A stretch of DNA of 9,196 nucleotides from an uncultured Eubacteriales bacterium (GTDB lineage Bacteria > Bacillota_A > Clostridia > Christensenellales > Aristaeellaceae), in contig OMRS01000138.1 in assembly GCA_900313545.1 (NCBI GenBank), positions 1-9,196 on the forward strand, in the 5' to 3' direction. A program made the translations under genes and the position numbers. The notes under the pieces are model-generated. The model was not told where the DNA came from and ran no database searches. It worked only from the letters and a program-made list of their open reading frames with translations. Numbering within the stretch: the stretch's first letter is position 1; every line of letters starts with the position of its first letter. This document shows, one piece after another, positions 1 through 7,117 of the stretch.

Positions 1-1
1 A

Positions 2-2203
2 AAAGAAGCCCCCACGACAGAAAGGGCGGTATCCGGGAAGGACGTTCCGGGAGCCAATACCGTCAAAAGGAAGAAAGTTTCCGCCGGTGCACCGCCTGTC
101 TCCGCTTCCCAGAAAGAGAGAAAGCCTGAGGAAAAGCCGTCCGCAGACAAAAGGCCTGCAGAGGGCAGAAGAACTGAGAAGACAAGGAAAAGCTCCGGAA
201 AGACCCGAACAGGCACGTATCCCTCCGGAACAGAAAAGACGTCCCTTGAAAAGACGGACAGGTCCTCCCGGCCGGCTCCTGCAAAGCCGGACAAGCCCAG
301 GGTGCCTGAGAAAGAGAAAAAACCGAATAAACAGGAACCTCTGAAGATCATCATCGATGACACGGAAGACAGGCCGGAATGGTTTGTTTCTGCAAGCAAC
401 CTGCAGGATGCGGCATCAAAGCGCTCCAAAAAGGTCAACAAGAAGAGCATCGCCAAAGCACAGGAAAAACAGAAGGCGGCGGATCCCTACTGGAACGAAA
501 ACAACAGCGTTGAGGTTGGCATGGTGGATGCGCGCAGCGCAGGCGATGCCGGCAGCGCTGAGATTGCCATGGTGGATGTACGCAGTGCCCCCGATGCCCA
601 GGAGAATATGCCTCAGGAGCCCCGGAATGAAGCTGCCAGCGTGGAGGCACCGCTGCAGCAGAAGCCGGAATCTTCCAAAAAGGCTCCAAGGCCTGCGCCC
701 GGAAGGGAAAAGGTCCGGGGAGCCCGGAATGACGGAGGGAAAAAGGGACCTGGCATCCAGGTGGATACCAAAAAGGTGGCCAAGGCGGTCATCGGTCTTC
801 TGGCGGCGTCTCTGTGCATTTTCCTGGTGGTCATTGGCGTGCAGAAGGTCAGCTATGCCATGGACGTGAAGAAGACCCTGGATATGGGCAGCAACAGTGC
901 AGGAAAAGAGGTCTTCTATCCCAACATCTACATGAATGATATCCCTCTGGAAGGGAAGACCCTGGATGATGCTGCCGCGATTGTCAGTCACCAGGTGGAA
1001 TCCCTGATTTCCGCCTTCCGGATCGTGCTGCGAACCGAGGACGGACGTAACTGGACCATCACCGGACAGGACCTGAACATGCGCTATGATGTGGCGGACC
1101 AGCTGGACCAGGTCTGGTCCATCGGGCATACAGGAAATTCCGCAACGCGGTATGAACAGGTCAAGGCGCTTGAAAACAACAAGATCATGCGGTATACCAC
1201 GCTGACCTACGATCTTTCCTGCGTGAACCAGATCCTCAATTCCATCAAGGAGGAAGTGGACAAGCCGGCTGTCAATGCCACCCGCGTGGATGATCCTTCC
1301 AAGTGGCCTCCCTTCTCCTACACGGACGATGTGCCGGGGGTGACGCTGGATATTTCGGGAATGAAGGAGCATATCTCCCATATGGTGGATGAGCTCAAGT
1401 CCGGCGTCGTGGTGCTGACGCCCACGCCGGTGCAGGCCAGGGTCACCCGGAAGGCGCTGGAAGGACAGATCGTGAAACTGGCCACCTACGAGACGACCAT
1501 CGGCGCCACCTCCCATGAGGGCCGGTTCCGGAATATCGAGATCGGCACGCTCAAGTTCAATCACAAGATCATTTCGGCAGGTGAAACGGTTTCCTTCAAC
1601 AAGATCGCCGGAAAGCGGACTGAGGCCAACGGATACGTGGAAGCGCCGGAGATTGCGTATGGCGAGTATGTGATGGGTATTGGCGGAGGAATCTGCCAGG
1701 TATCCAGCACCCTGTACAACTGTGTGGTCAATGCGGGACTGGAGGTCAAAACCAGGGCCCAGCATTCCCTGGCATCCAACTATGTCCCCATGGGCCAGGA
1801 CGCCACAGTATCGGATGACCGTCTGGATTTCGTGTTCCGCAACAACACCAATGCGGAGCTGTATCTCGAAACCTCCTACTACAAAGAGAAAAACTACTGG
1901 CACACCCAGTTCACCATCTACGGCAGACCGGATCCGGAGGGACATACCTACAAGCTGGAGTCCGAGATCCGGGAGGAGATTCCGCTTCCGGAGCCCACCT
2001 ACCGGCCGGACAGGAAAGCGGAGTATTGCGTATATACGGACCAGACCTACCAGATCAGCAAGGGCGAAGTGGGCTATATCGTGGATGTGTACCTGGTGAC
2101 CATGGACAAGAACGGTCTCCAGCTGTCAAAGGACTTCAAATACACGGATACCTACAAGCCGCTGACTCCGGTGTACTATGTCGGCGTAACACCGAGGGAA
2201 TAG
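2..2203 (+). CDS. VanW-domain membrane-anchored cell-wall protein (5' partial)
   Basis: The reading frame is open to the left edge, so the true start lies outside the window; the GTG at 302 is only an internal codon. At least 733 residues are present. Residues 1-261 form a Lys/Pro/Ser/Glu-rich, probably cytoplasmic, disordered tail. Residues about 262-282 are one membrane helix (AVIGLLAASLCIFLVVIGV). About 305-485 resemble the peptidoglycan-binding-like domain found before VanW in YoaR-type proteins (PF12229). About 496-640 are the VanW domain (PF04294), with its signature GGGICQVSSTLYN at 561-573. The last about 90 residues look like a G5-type beta domain ending in YYVG. Members are known in glycopeptide-resistance clusters and in many Gram-positive genomes; the biochemical role is unsettled, so a wall-associated outer role is inferred. 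A van resistance cluster is not seen here. The gene ends 9 bases before the next one, in an apparent operon. Confidence 0.9.
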   Translation, partial: KEAPTTERAVSGKDVPGANTVKRKKVSAGAPPVSASQKERKPEEKPSADKRPAEGRRTEKTRKSSGKTRTGTYPSGTEKTSLEKTDRSSRPAPAKPDKPRVPEKEKKPNKQEPLKIIIDDTEDRPEWFVSASNLQDAASKRSKKVNKKSIAKAQEKQKAADPYWNENNSVEVGMVDARSAGDAGSAEIAMVDVRSAPDAQENMPQEPRNEAASVEAPLQQKPESSKKAPRPAPGREKVRGARNDGGKKGPGIQVDTKKVAKAVIGLLAASLCIFLVVIGVQKVSYAMDVKKTLDMGSNSAGKEVFYPNIYMNDIPLEGKTLDDAAAIVSHQVESLISAFRIVLRTEDGRNWTITGQDLNMRYDVADQLDQVWSIGHTGNSATRYEQVKALENNKIMRYTTLTYDLSCVNQILNSIKEEVDKPAVNATRVDDPSKWPPFSYTDDVPGVTLDISGMKEHISHMVDELKSGVVVLTPTPVQARVTRKALEGQIVKLATYETTIGATSHEGRFRNIEIGTLKFNHKIISAGETVSFNKIAGKRTEANGYVEAPEIAYGEYVMGIGGGICQVSSTLYNCVVNAGLEVKTRAQHSLASNYVPMGQDATVSDDRLDFVFRNNTNAELYLETSYYKEKNYWHTQFTIYGRPDPEGHTYKLESEIREEIPLPEPTYRPDRKAEYCVYTDQTYQISKGEVGYIVDVYLVTMDKNGLQLSKDFKYTDTYKPLTPVYYVGVTPRE
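512..598 (+). repeat. Imperfect 48-base tandem duplication inside the VanW protein tail
   Basis: Two 13-codon segments, at 512-550 and 560-598, encode EVGMVDARSAGDA and EIAMVDVRSAPDA. They are offset by exactly 48 bases (16 codons), so the frame is kept. Most third positions have drifted, which suggests an old duplication under protein-level constraint. It lies in the presumed cytoplasmic, low-complexity part of the protein, before the membrane helix. Confidence 0.75.
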
Positions 2204-2212
2204 GAGCATGAT

Positions 2213-2791
2213 ATGAAAAGACGAAGCGTACTGTGCGGGATTCTGATTGCGCTGATGTGCGCACTCCCGCTGGTCGGCATGGCCAGGGACACTTCGCCTC
2301 TGAGGGTGAATGCTGTGCAGACCCCGCGCAGAGAGGACCTGGGAAAGGCCCGTGCATTCCGGGCGGATCGCAGCCGTCAGGGAATTGAGGTCCGGAAGGG
2401 ATGGCTGCGGCAAGTGAAGCTTGGCGGCATCCTGATGGATGTCCGGCTGAGCACACCCGACGGGGAAACGGTGCTTTTTCAGGAAAACCTTGCCCTGCTC
2501 AGCGAAGATGGAGGACGGCTGACGCTGCAGCTTCAGCAGGCAGACAACCTGGGCAACAGGATTCTGCAGGTCACGCAGGGCGCGCTGGACCGGCTGATCC
2601 GGGAAGGAATCGTCCGGATCATGGTGATAGACCGGGATTATTATATCCAGAATTCCTACCTGACAGCGGAGCTGTATGAGATCTGCTCGGCCATTGGCCT
2701 TGGAAACAAGGAACAGTTGTGTGTTGCGGGTGAGGAAGATCCTGTGACAGTGATCACGGAAAGCGGAATGCGCAGGGTGATTACGAACTGA
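2213..2791 (+). CDS. Secreted protein of unknown family
   Basis: A 192-residue protein. The ATG at 2213 is preceded by TAGGAG at 2201-2206, which overlaps the VanW stop codon and is 6 bases from the start. Residues 1-24 form a signal peptide: a basic KRR start, a hydrophobic core, and cleavage probably after GMA. The mature N-terminus (about residues 25-65) is rich in arginine. About residues 68-145 alternate short hydrophobic strands with polar turns, which suggests a small beta-rich domain, followed by a helix around ALDRLIREGI. I do not recognise the family and assign no function. The position between a VanW protein and another secreted protein, with very short gaps, suggests a cell-surface role in the same pathway. 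This is inference from context. The gene itself is well supported by its ribosome binding site, signal peptide and tight packing. Confidence 0.85.
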   Translation: MKRRSVLCGILIALMCALPLVGMARDTSPLRVNAVQTPRREDLGKARAFRADRSRQGIEVRKGWLRQVKLGGILMDVRLSTPDGETVLFQENLALLSEDGGRLTLQLQQADNLGNRILQVTQGALDRLIREGIVRIMVIDRDYYIQNSYLTAELYEICSAIGLGNKEQLCVAGEEDPVTVITESGMRRVITN

Positions 2792-2808
2792 GGAGGGATG
2801 AGAAAACC

Positions 2809-3516
2809 GTGAAAAGAGTTGGGGGATTACTGATCATTATCTGCCTTATGGCAGGCGTGATTCCGGGCCTTTGTCACGCGCAGGAGGATTTGACCGTGGT
2901 TCAGTCTTCCTGCATGGTGCTTGTTGGTGAGACGGAAACCCGGGTGCAGTGCTTTGCTCAGCTTCACAACAATACCGATAAAGTCGTGTATATGGGGGAA
3001 GGTTTTCTGGAACTGTTCAACGACCAGACGGTGATTGCGGACAAGGTGGTGGCAAGAATCTGGCCTGAATTCATCAACCCGGGAGAGGACGGCTATGTGT
3101 TTGACGAGGTTCCCTTTGAACCTGATGCGGATGGACAGCCGTTCATTCCCAACGTGACGGGCATTACCTACCACATGGATACGTATCTTGCCAGCCGCGA
3201 TTACAGCAATCTGCCGCTGGATGTGTCTGCGGTGCTGGAGGATGATACGGACGGGCGACTGACCGTGCGCTTTACCATCGTCAACCGGGGAAAAGAGGAT
3301 GCCTGGAATCCCACGCTGGCTTTCGGTCTGTATACGGACGGAGGTTCGCTGATCTTTACAGGGGGGACGGGTTTTGAAGATATCTGCATCCCCAGCGGAA
3401 GCACCATTGAAAAGAAATACTATGTCGGCAGCGATCTGATCAATAAGTGGAACGAATACGGGGCAAAGCCCGCGGAAGTCCATGTGACCTGCTGCTACAG
3501 GAATGATACGGACTGA
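2809..3516 (+). CDS. Secreted beta-sandwich-like protein of unknown function (FxLYD-like first half)
   Basis: A 235-residue exported protein. The GTG at 2809 is chosen because it keeps the full signal peptide (KR start, hydrophobic core, cleavage probably after CHA, residue 24). A consensus AGGAGG lies at 2791-2796, spaced 12 bases; the nearer ATG at 2798 stops after four codons. The first half (about residues 28-115) has the pattern of an extracellular FxLYD or Ig-like fold: an N-rich turn (LHNNTDKVVYMGEGFLEL), then a PGEDG turn before a final strand. The second half (about 130-232) seems to repeat that design, with VRFTIVNRG and a later PSGS turn. Mature cysteines include a CC pair near the end. 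The assignment to a fold is by pattern only, and the function is unknown. Gaps of 17 and 13 bases to its neighbours place it in the operon. Confidence 0.82.
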   Translation: MKRVGGLLIIICLMAGVIPGLCHAQEDLTVVQSSCMVLVGETETRVQCFAQLHNNTDKVVYMGEGFLELFNDQTVIADKVVARIWPEFINPGEDGYVFDEVPFEPDADGQPFIPNVTGITYHMDTYLASRDYSNLPLDVSAVLEDDTDGRLTVRFTIVNRGKEDAWNPTLAFGLYTDGGSLIFTGGTGFEDICIPSGSTIEKKYYVGSDLINKWNEYGAKPAEVHVTCCYRNDTD

Positions 3517-3529
3517 GGAGAGAGAATCC

Positions 3530-4231
3530 ATGGAAAAGAAAATAATTCGTAACGGTCTTCCCTTTATTTGTGCTGGGGGAGCGGTGCTGGTGTATGCTGC
3601 AGTCTTCGGCATGGGTTCCATCCTGGGATACCTGGTAGGCGCAGCACTGGGTGTTGCGGCGTTTTTTGCAGGCAAAAAGCTCTTCCCGGACAAGGAGATC
3701 CTGGTGGAGACGCGTCCGCAGTCCGGAAATGCGGAAGTGGACGCTATGATTGAGGAAGCACGTGTGGAGCTGGAGCGCATATCCGCTGCAAACGATGCCA
3801 TTCCGGATCCGGAGCTGTCCCGTCAGATTGACGATATTGAGACCACCTGCCGCCAGATTCTCAGCCGTCTGGAGGAGCAGCCTCAGCGTCTGGGTTCCCT
3901 GCGGACTTTCCTGAGGTATTACCTTCCCACCACACTCAAGCTGCTGGATGTGAGGGCCAAGATCGAGGGCGAAATCAGCTCCGGAAAAAGCAAGGAGATC
4001 GCGGGACGCATCAGCGAAGCGATTTCACAGGTTCAGACCGCCTTGCACAAGCAGCTGGATGCGCTCAATGAATACCGGTTCATCGATCTGGAAAGCGAGA
4101 TGGACGTGCTCTCGGATATGCTCCGCAGTGAAGGCCTGACCGAGGAGGAAAAGACGGTCCAGGCGGAGGAACCGGAAAAGAAGACGGAAGATGACCCCTT
4201 TGCGGGCCTGTTTGCACGGGGAGAGAAGTAA
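3530..4231 (+). CDS. xpaC: XpaC-family membrane protein
   Basis: A 233-residue protein. I use the ATG at 3530, preceded by GAGGAG at 3515-3520, rather than the in-frame ATG at 3503, which has no binding site and lies inside the previous gene. Residues about 10-49 form two close membrane helices. The rest is charged, largely helical and cytoplasmic. The segment LRTFLRYYLPTTLKLL at about 124-139 is the recognisable core of the XpaC family (PF10112). The family name, 5-bromo-4-chloroindolyl phosphate hydrolysis protein, comes from a phenotype in Bacillus subtilis; a phosphatase active site is not visible here. The C-terminus is acidic, ending in a DDPFAGLF stretch. TelA follows after 3 bases, the same order as xpaC-yaaN in B. 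subtilis, so the two products very probably work together. Confidence 0.85.
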   Translation: MEKKIIRNGLPFICAGGAVLVYAAVFGMGSILGYLVGAALGVAAFFAGKKLFPDKEILVETRPQSGNAEVDAMIEEARVELERISAANDAIPDPELSRQIDDIETTCRQILSRLEEQPQRLGSLRTFLRYYLPTTLKLLDVRAKIEGEISSGKSKEIAGRISEAISQVQTALHKQLDALNEYRFIDLESEMDVLSDMLRSEGLTEEEKTVQAEEPEKKTEDDPFAGLFARGEK

Positions 4232-4234
4232 GGC

Positions 4235-5191
4235 ATGGGCGAGTTTTCACAGTTTGCACTGATACCGGAACAGGGTGTTGAACCGCAGAAGCAGCAGCTG
4301 GACCCGGAAATGCAGCGGAGGGTTGAAACGGCGGCTGCATCTCTCAACATCGACGATTCCGTGGCGGTGATGGCCTTTGGTGCAAGAATCCAGAAGGAGA
4401 TGGGTACCTTTACGGACCTGGCCCTCAAGCAGATGATGCAGGAGGATATCAAGCCCCTGGATAATGTCATGAAATCGCTGGCAGAGCAGATTCGTTCCGT
4501 GGCCTTTGCGCCGCAGACCAAAGGCCTTTTTAAAAAGCTGTTTGGAGGAGGCGACACCTCCCTGAAGGAACTCAAAGGCACTTATGAGGAACTCAGTCCG
4601 AAAATCGACCGTAACGCCAACGAACTGACGGACCGCAGGATTGCCCTGATGCGGGACAATGCGCTTCTGGAAAGGCTGTATCAGAAAAATGAAGAGCTCT
4701 ATCGGGAGGTCTGCTCCCTTCTGGTCATTGGCGAGGAGGTTGTGCGCCAGGGAAAGATAAGAGGGGCCAAAGAGGAAAGCATTGCCCGGATGGACCGGCG
4801 CGTGCAGGATCTGAGAATCACCCGTGTCGCATCGACACAGCTGGCGGCGCAGATCCGTCTGATCCAGAAAAATGATGAGCTGACCTGCGAAAAACTGAGG
4901 ACCACCCTGGAGGTGACCATTCCGCTGTGGAAAGCACAGATGGCCACGGCCCTCGGACTGGCGAGGGCAAATGAATCCGCCAGGATGAGGACGGAGTTTG
5001 ATAGGACAGCCAGCAGCCACATGAAGGAAGCTGCAAGGGAACTGGATGCTCAGGTGGCCACGCTGAAGAATTCCGGAGCCTCGGATCAGGATATTGCCAA
5101 TCAGACCGCCAGGGAGCTGCTCATTGAACTTGAGGAGATTGAGAAATCCCTGGAGGAACAGAAAAGGGTACGCCAGGCAGATGGCGTCTGA
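4235..5191 (+). CDS. telA: TelA-family toxic-anion resistance protein (YaaN-like)
   Basis: A 318-residue soluble protein, somewhat shorter than many family members. The ATG at 4235 follows the xpaC stop by 3 bases; the binding site GGGGAG at 4218-4223 lies within xpaC, so the two are translationally close. Almost the whole chain is predicted helix and coiled coil. Family hallmarks of TelA (PF05816) are visible: AVMAFGARIQKEMGTF near residues 45-60, IKPLDNVMKSLAEQI about 73-87, and KGLFKKLFGGG at about 96-106, followed by long charged helices. Homologues are linked to tellurite resistance and to general envelope or antibiotic stress in Gram-positive bacteria; the molecular mechanism is not known. 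No ter genes are in the window. Pairing with XpaC suggests a membrane-recruited scaffold. That is inference. Confidence 0.88.
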   Translation: MGEFSQFALIPEQGVEPQKQQLDPEMQRRVETAAASLNIDDSVAVMAFGARIQKEMGTFTDLALKQMMQEDIKPLDNVMKSLAEQIRSVAFAPQTKGLFKKLFGGGDTSLKELKGTYEELSPKIDRNANELTDRRIALMRDNALLERLYQKNEELYREVCSLLVIGEEVVRQGKIRGAKEESIARMDRRVQDLRITRVASTQLAAQIRLIQKNDELTCEKLRTTLEVTIPLWKAQMATALGLARANESARMRTEFDRTASSHMKEAARELDAQVATLKNSGASDQDIANQTARELLIELEEIEKSLEEQKRVRQADGV

Positions 5192-5209
5192 CAGAAAGAG
5201 GGAAGAAAA

Positions 5210-5800
5210 ATGACGGCAACAGCAACTCAGAAGAAAGAACCTGTGAAACAGACGGCGGGACAGACTTCCCAGAAACAGCCGGAAAAGGAAACGAAGATCG
5301 TTCCTCATACGCTGGGGATTGCGGTGATGGTGGTTCTTCTGGTTCTCTCTCTGGTCGTTGGAAATTTCAGGGCGCTGCAGAATGCCACTCCGTCCAGCTT
5401 CCTCAAGCAGGGGGATGTAGCGACCATTATTGATCAGAGGAGCGCATCCGCCAGCAATGTGGCGAAGGTCCTGGAACAGATCGGCACATCGAAAACGGAA
5501 CTGGATGCCATCAGGAGCAAGGCTGATGAACTGAAGAAGGCAAAGACGGCGCGCAGCATCAGCATTGTGAACCAGGAACTGCAGGCGGTGGTCAGCGATG
5601 CCGTGGGAGCGGCCACAGGCGGGACCAGCGAGAACCAGAGAATGCTCAGCAGGGCAGCGGACAATTTCACGGAAGAGGGGAATTTCCTGAGACAGGAAGG
5701 CATGCAGTATAATCAGAAGGCTGAAAAGGCCAGAAAGGTGTATGACGGACTGCTGATGAAGTTCATGCTTCCCCAGCCGGATGTCTATGAGGGGCTGTAG
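5210..5800 (+). CDS. Divergent LemA-like membrane protein
   Basis: A 196-residue protein starting at ATG 5210, with GAGGGA at 5198-5203 as binding site. Residues 1-33 are a Lys/Gln/Thr-rich cytoplasmic tail, and residues about 34-52 are a membrane helix. After it comes a long helical region, probably outside the membrane. The layout matches LemA: the helix is followed by an RxLxN-like stretch (FRALQNAT), an IIDQRSASASNVAKVLEQI segment where LemA has its rRxxLip.Lv motif, and a late YNQKAEKARKVYDGLL helix resembling the LemA YN...YN repeat, then a short proline-containing end. The canonical LemA sequence is not conserved, so the family call rests on layout plus the TPM-domain gene two positions downstream, since LemA-TPM pairs are common. 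Function unknown. It overlaps the next gene by one base. Confidence 0.6.
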   Translation: MTATATQKKEPVKQTAGQTSQKQPEKETKIVPHTLGIAVMVVLLVLSLVVGNFRALQNATPSSFLKQGDVATIIDQRSASASNVAKVLEQIGTSKTELDAIRSKADELKKAKTARSISIVNQELQAVVSDAVGAATGGTSENQRMLSRAADNFTEEGNFLRQEGMQYNQKAEKARKVYDGLLMKFMLPQPDVYEGL

Positions 5801-6039
5801 TGAATATCTTTACCTGCTGGACGGAGGAGGAACTGCATAAACTGAAGCAGATGATTTTTTCTTCTCCGCGTGCAGCAGCGACGATTGGCCTGCTGATGCT
5901 GTTCTTTGTCATTTTTGTGGCAGTCATGGGACTGATTGTGTCCAGACAGATATCCAAGTTTGCCGCCAATGTGGCAGCAGAGGTTTCTGAAGAAGAGGAA
6001 GAAACGACGAGGGATGAACAGGAGGAAGTCAACCAATGA
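5800..6039 (+). CDS. Small single-pass membrane protein with acidic tail
   Basis: A 79-residue protein. The GTG start at 5800 shares a base with the preceding TAG stop, and GAGGGG at 5789-5794 is spaced 5 bases. Residues 1-25 are polar, about 26-48 are one strongly hydrophobic helix (LLMLFFVIFVAVMGLIV), and the remaining about 30 residues become very acidic, with a run of five glutamates. Its stop overlaps the ATG of the TPM gene in an ATGA motif. I do not recognise a family. Overlap at both ends and a good ribosome binding site argue that it is a real gene, coupled in translation to its neighbours. It could be a partner or assembly factor for the LemA-like and TPM proteins. That is inference. 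Confidence 0.75.
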   Translation: MNIFTCWTEEELHKLKQMIFSSPRAAATIGLLMLFFVIFVAVMGLIVSRQISKFAANVAAEVSEEEEETTRDEQEEVNQ

Positions 6040-7004
6040 AAAAAAGGATATTGGTCATTTTATGCGCAGTGCTGCTGCTGTGTGCGTGTACCGCGCTTGC
6101 GGGTGTTCCCGCAAAGCCAAGTCAGTTTTCCTACTGGTATGATTACGATGGAAGCGTGCTGAGCAGTTCAGACAGAAATACAATTACGCAGTACGGCGAA
6201 GCGCTTGAGAAGGCTACCGGTGCGCAGGCGGTTGCGGTGGTGGTGGACTTCCTGGATGGAAAACAAGTCGCAGACTATGCCACTGAACTGATCAATAAAT
6301 GGGGCATCGGGTCCTCAACGAAAAATGATGGGATTGTTGTCCTGCTGGCGACAGGTGACCGTGAAATCTTTATTGGAACCGGAAAAGGGATAGATCGGAT
6401 ATTGACTGCCGGATCAGCAGGGGACCTGATCGACAAGAATATCAGTTATCTGGAAAGAAACAAATATGGTGAGGGTATGGCCCATATCTACAGGGATGTG
6501 TGCCAATATGTCGCCAAGGCCATGGGCAAGACCCTGAGCCTGTCCGGCAGCGCCCGTCAGAGCTCGACGGATGTGGCGAGGAGAAACAATGATTATTCGT
6601 CCCGGGGGTATGAAAGCGAGAATTCAGGAGGAAGCTTCGGACTGATGGGTATTTTTGTGACTTTGCTGGTGATCTACCTGATTATCAGCGTAGTGATCAA
6701 CATGTTCGGAAAGGGCAGCGGCGGATGCCTGAGCTGGGCGTTCATGGGATGGCTGCTGGGCAGAAGAGGTAACTCGAACAGATACAATACCATGGGCGGC
6801 ATGAGACCTCCGAGGACGCCTCCCCGCGGAGGTTCCGGCGGTTCCGGCAGGGTCGGCAGAGGCGGCGGCTTTGGAGGCGGCTTCGGCAGAGGCGGCTTTG
6901 GCGGCGGCGGGTCCAGAGGCGGCGGTTTCGGAGGCGGCTTCGGCAGAGGCGGCGGCTTTGGCGGCGGTGGATCCAGAGGCGGCGGAGCCGGAAGGAAGTT
7001 CTAA
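6036..7004 (+). CDS. TPM-domain (YgcG-type) membrane protein with Gly/Arg-rich tail
   Basis: A 322-residue protein. The ATG at 6036 has GGAGG at 6021-6025 and overlaps the upstream stop. Residues 1-22 are an export signal; LLCAC at 14-18 is a possible but non-ideal lipobox, so it may be a lipoprotein or be cleaved after ALA. Residues about 34-163 are a TPM domain (PF04536), with the hallmark WGIGSSTKNDGIVVLLATGD at 89-108 and GTGKGIDRILT after it. A linker leads to a membrane helix at about 201-224, then a short basic segment. The tail from about 262 is almost pure Gly with Arg, Phe and Ser, in repeats. TPM proteins often accompany LemA and are membrane-attached with the domain outside the cytoplasm; the activity is not settled. 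This is the last gene before the terminator. Confidence 0.88.
   Translation: MKKRILVILCAVLLLCACTALAGVPAKPSQFSYWYDYDGSVLSSSDRNTITQYGEALEKATGAQAVAVVVDFLDGKQVADYATELINKWGIGSSTKNDGIVVLLATGDREIFIGTGKGIDRILTAGSAGDLIDKNISYLERNKYGEGMAHIYRDVCQYVAKAMGKTLSLSGSARQSSTDVARRNNDYSSRGYESENSGGSFGLMGIFVTLLVIYLIISVVINMFGKGSGGCLSWAFMGWLLGRRGNSNRYNTMGGMRPPRTPPRGGSGGSGRVGRGGGFGGGFGRGGFGGGGSRGGGFGGGFGRGGGFGGGGSRGGGAGRKF
6858..6985 (+). repeat. Tandem Gly/Arg/Phe-coding repeat in the TPM protein tail
   Basis: Two in-frame units, 57 bases (6858-6914) and 60 bases (6915-6974), followed by the start of a third (6975-6985). They encode RGGGFGGGFGRGGFGGGGS and RGGGFGGGFGRGGGFGGGGS, then RGGGAGRKF and the stop. The second unit has one extra glycine codon. 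The DNA identity is high, so the duplication is fairly recent or is kept similar by slippage or conversion. Confidence 0.9.
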
Positions 7005-7008
7005 TCAG

Positions 7009-7034
7009 AAGGCGCTCAGACCGAGCGCCTTTTT
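7009..7034 (+). terminator. Intrinsic terminator of the VanW-to-TPM operon
   Basis: AAGGCGCTC (7009-7017) pairs perfectly with GAGCGCCTT (7023-7031) around the loop AGACC, followed by further T. It starts 4 bases after the TPM stop codon and closes the long operon. Confidence 0.93.
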
Positions 7035-7117
7035 CATGGGATGACAGCCGTCTTACGGGAGCTCCGTGTTCCCCCAAGGGCCTCCAGACCGGAGATACTA
7101 CAAGAAGTTGACGGAAC

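Noticed and set aside
87..344. An 85-codon + strand frame rich in Arg/Pro at the left edge
   Set aside because: It is in a different frame from the VanW protein, which is open across the same stretch and continues into recognised domains; no binding site precedes it.
416..1945. A 509-codon open frame on the - strand opposite the VanW gene
   Set aside because: It has no ribosome binding site or recognisable domain, and lies entirely antisense to a well-supported VanW protein. High GC content with few stops in this strand explains its length.
3503..3529. Earlier in-frame start for XpaC
   Set aside because: The upstream ATG lacks a binding site and overlaps the previous gene, whereas the ATG at 3530 has GAGGAG at the right distance.
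7054..7066. Short palindrome GGAGCTCC upstream of the sigma gene as an operator
   Set aside because: Eight bases with no flanking symmetry, far from the promoter, and matching no operator known to me.
6742..7077. A 111-codon Arg-rich - strand frame
   Set aside because: It is the antisense reading of the Gly-coding GGC repeats and runs across the terminator; no start signal is seen.
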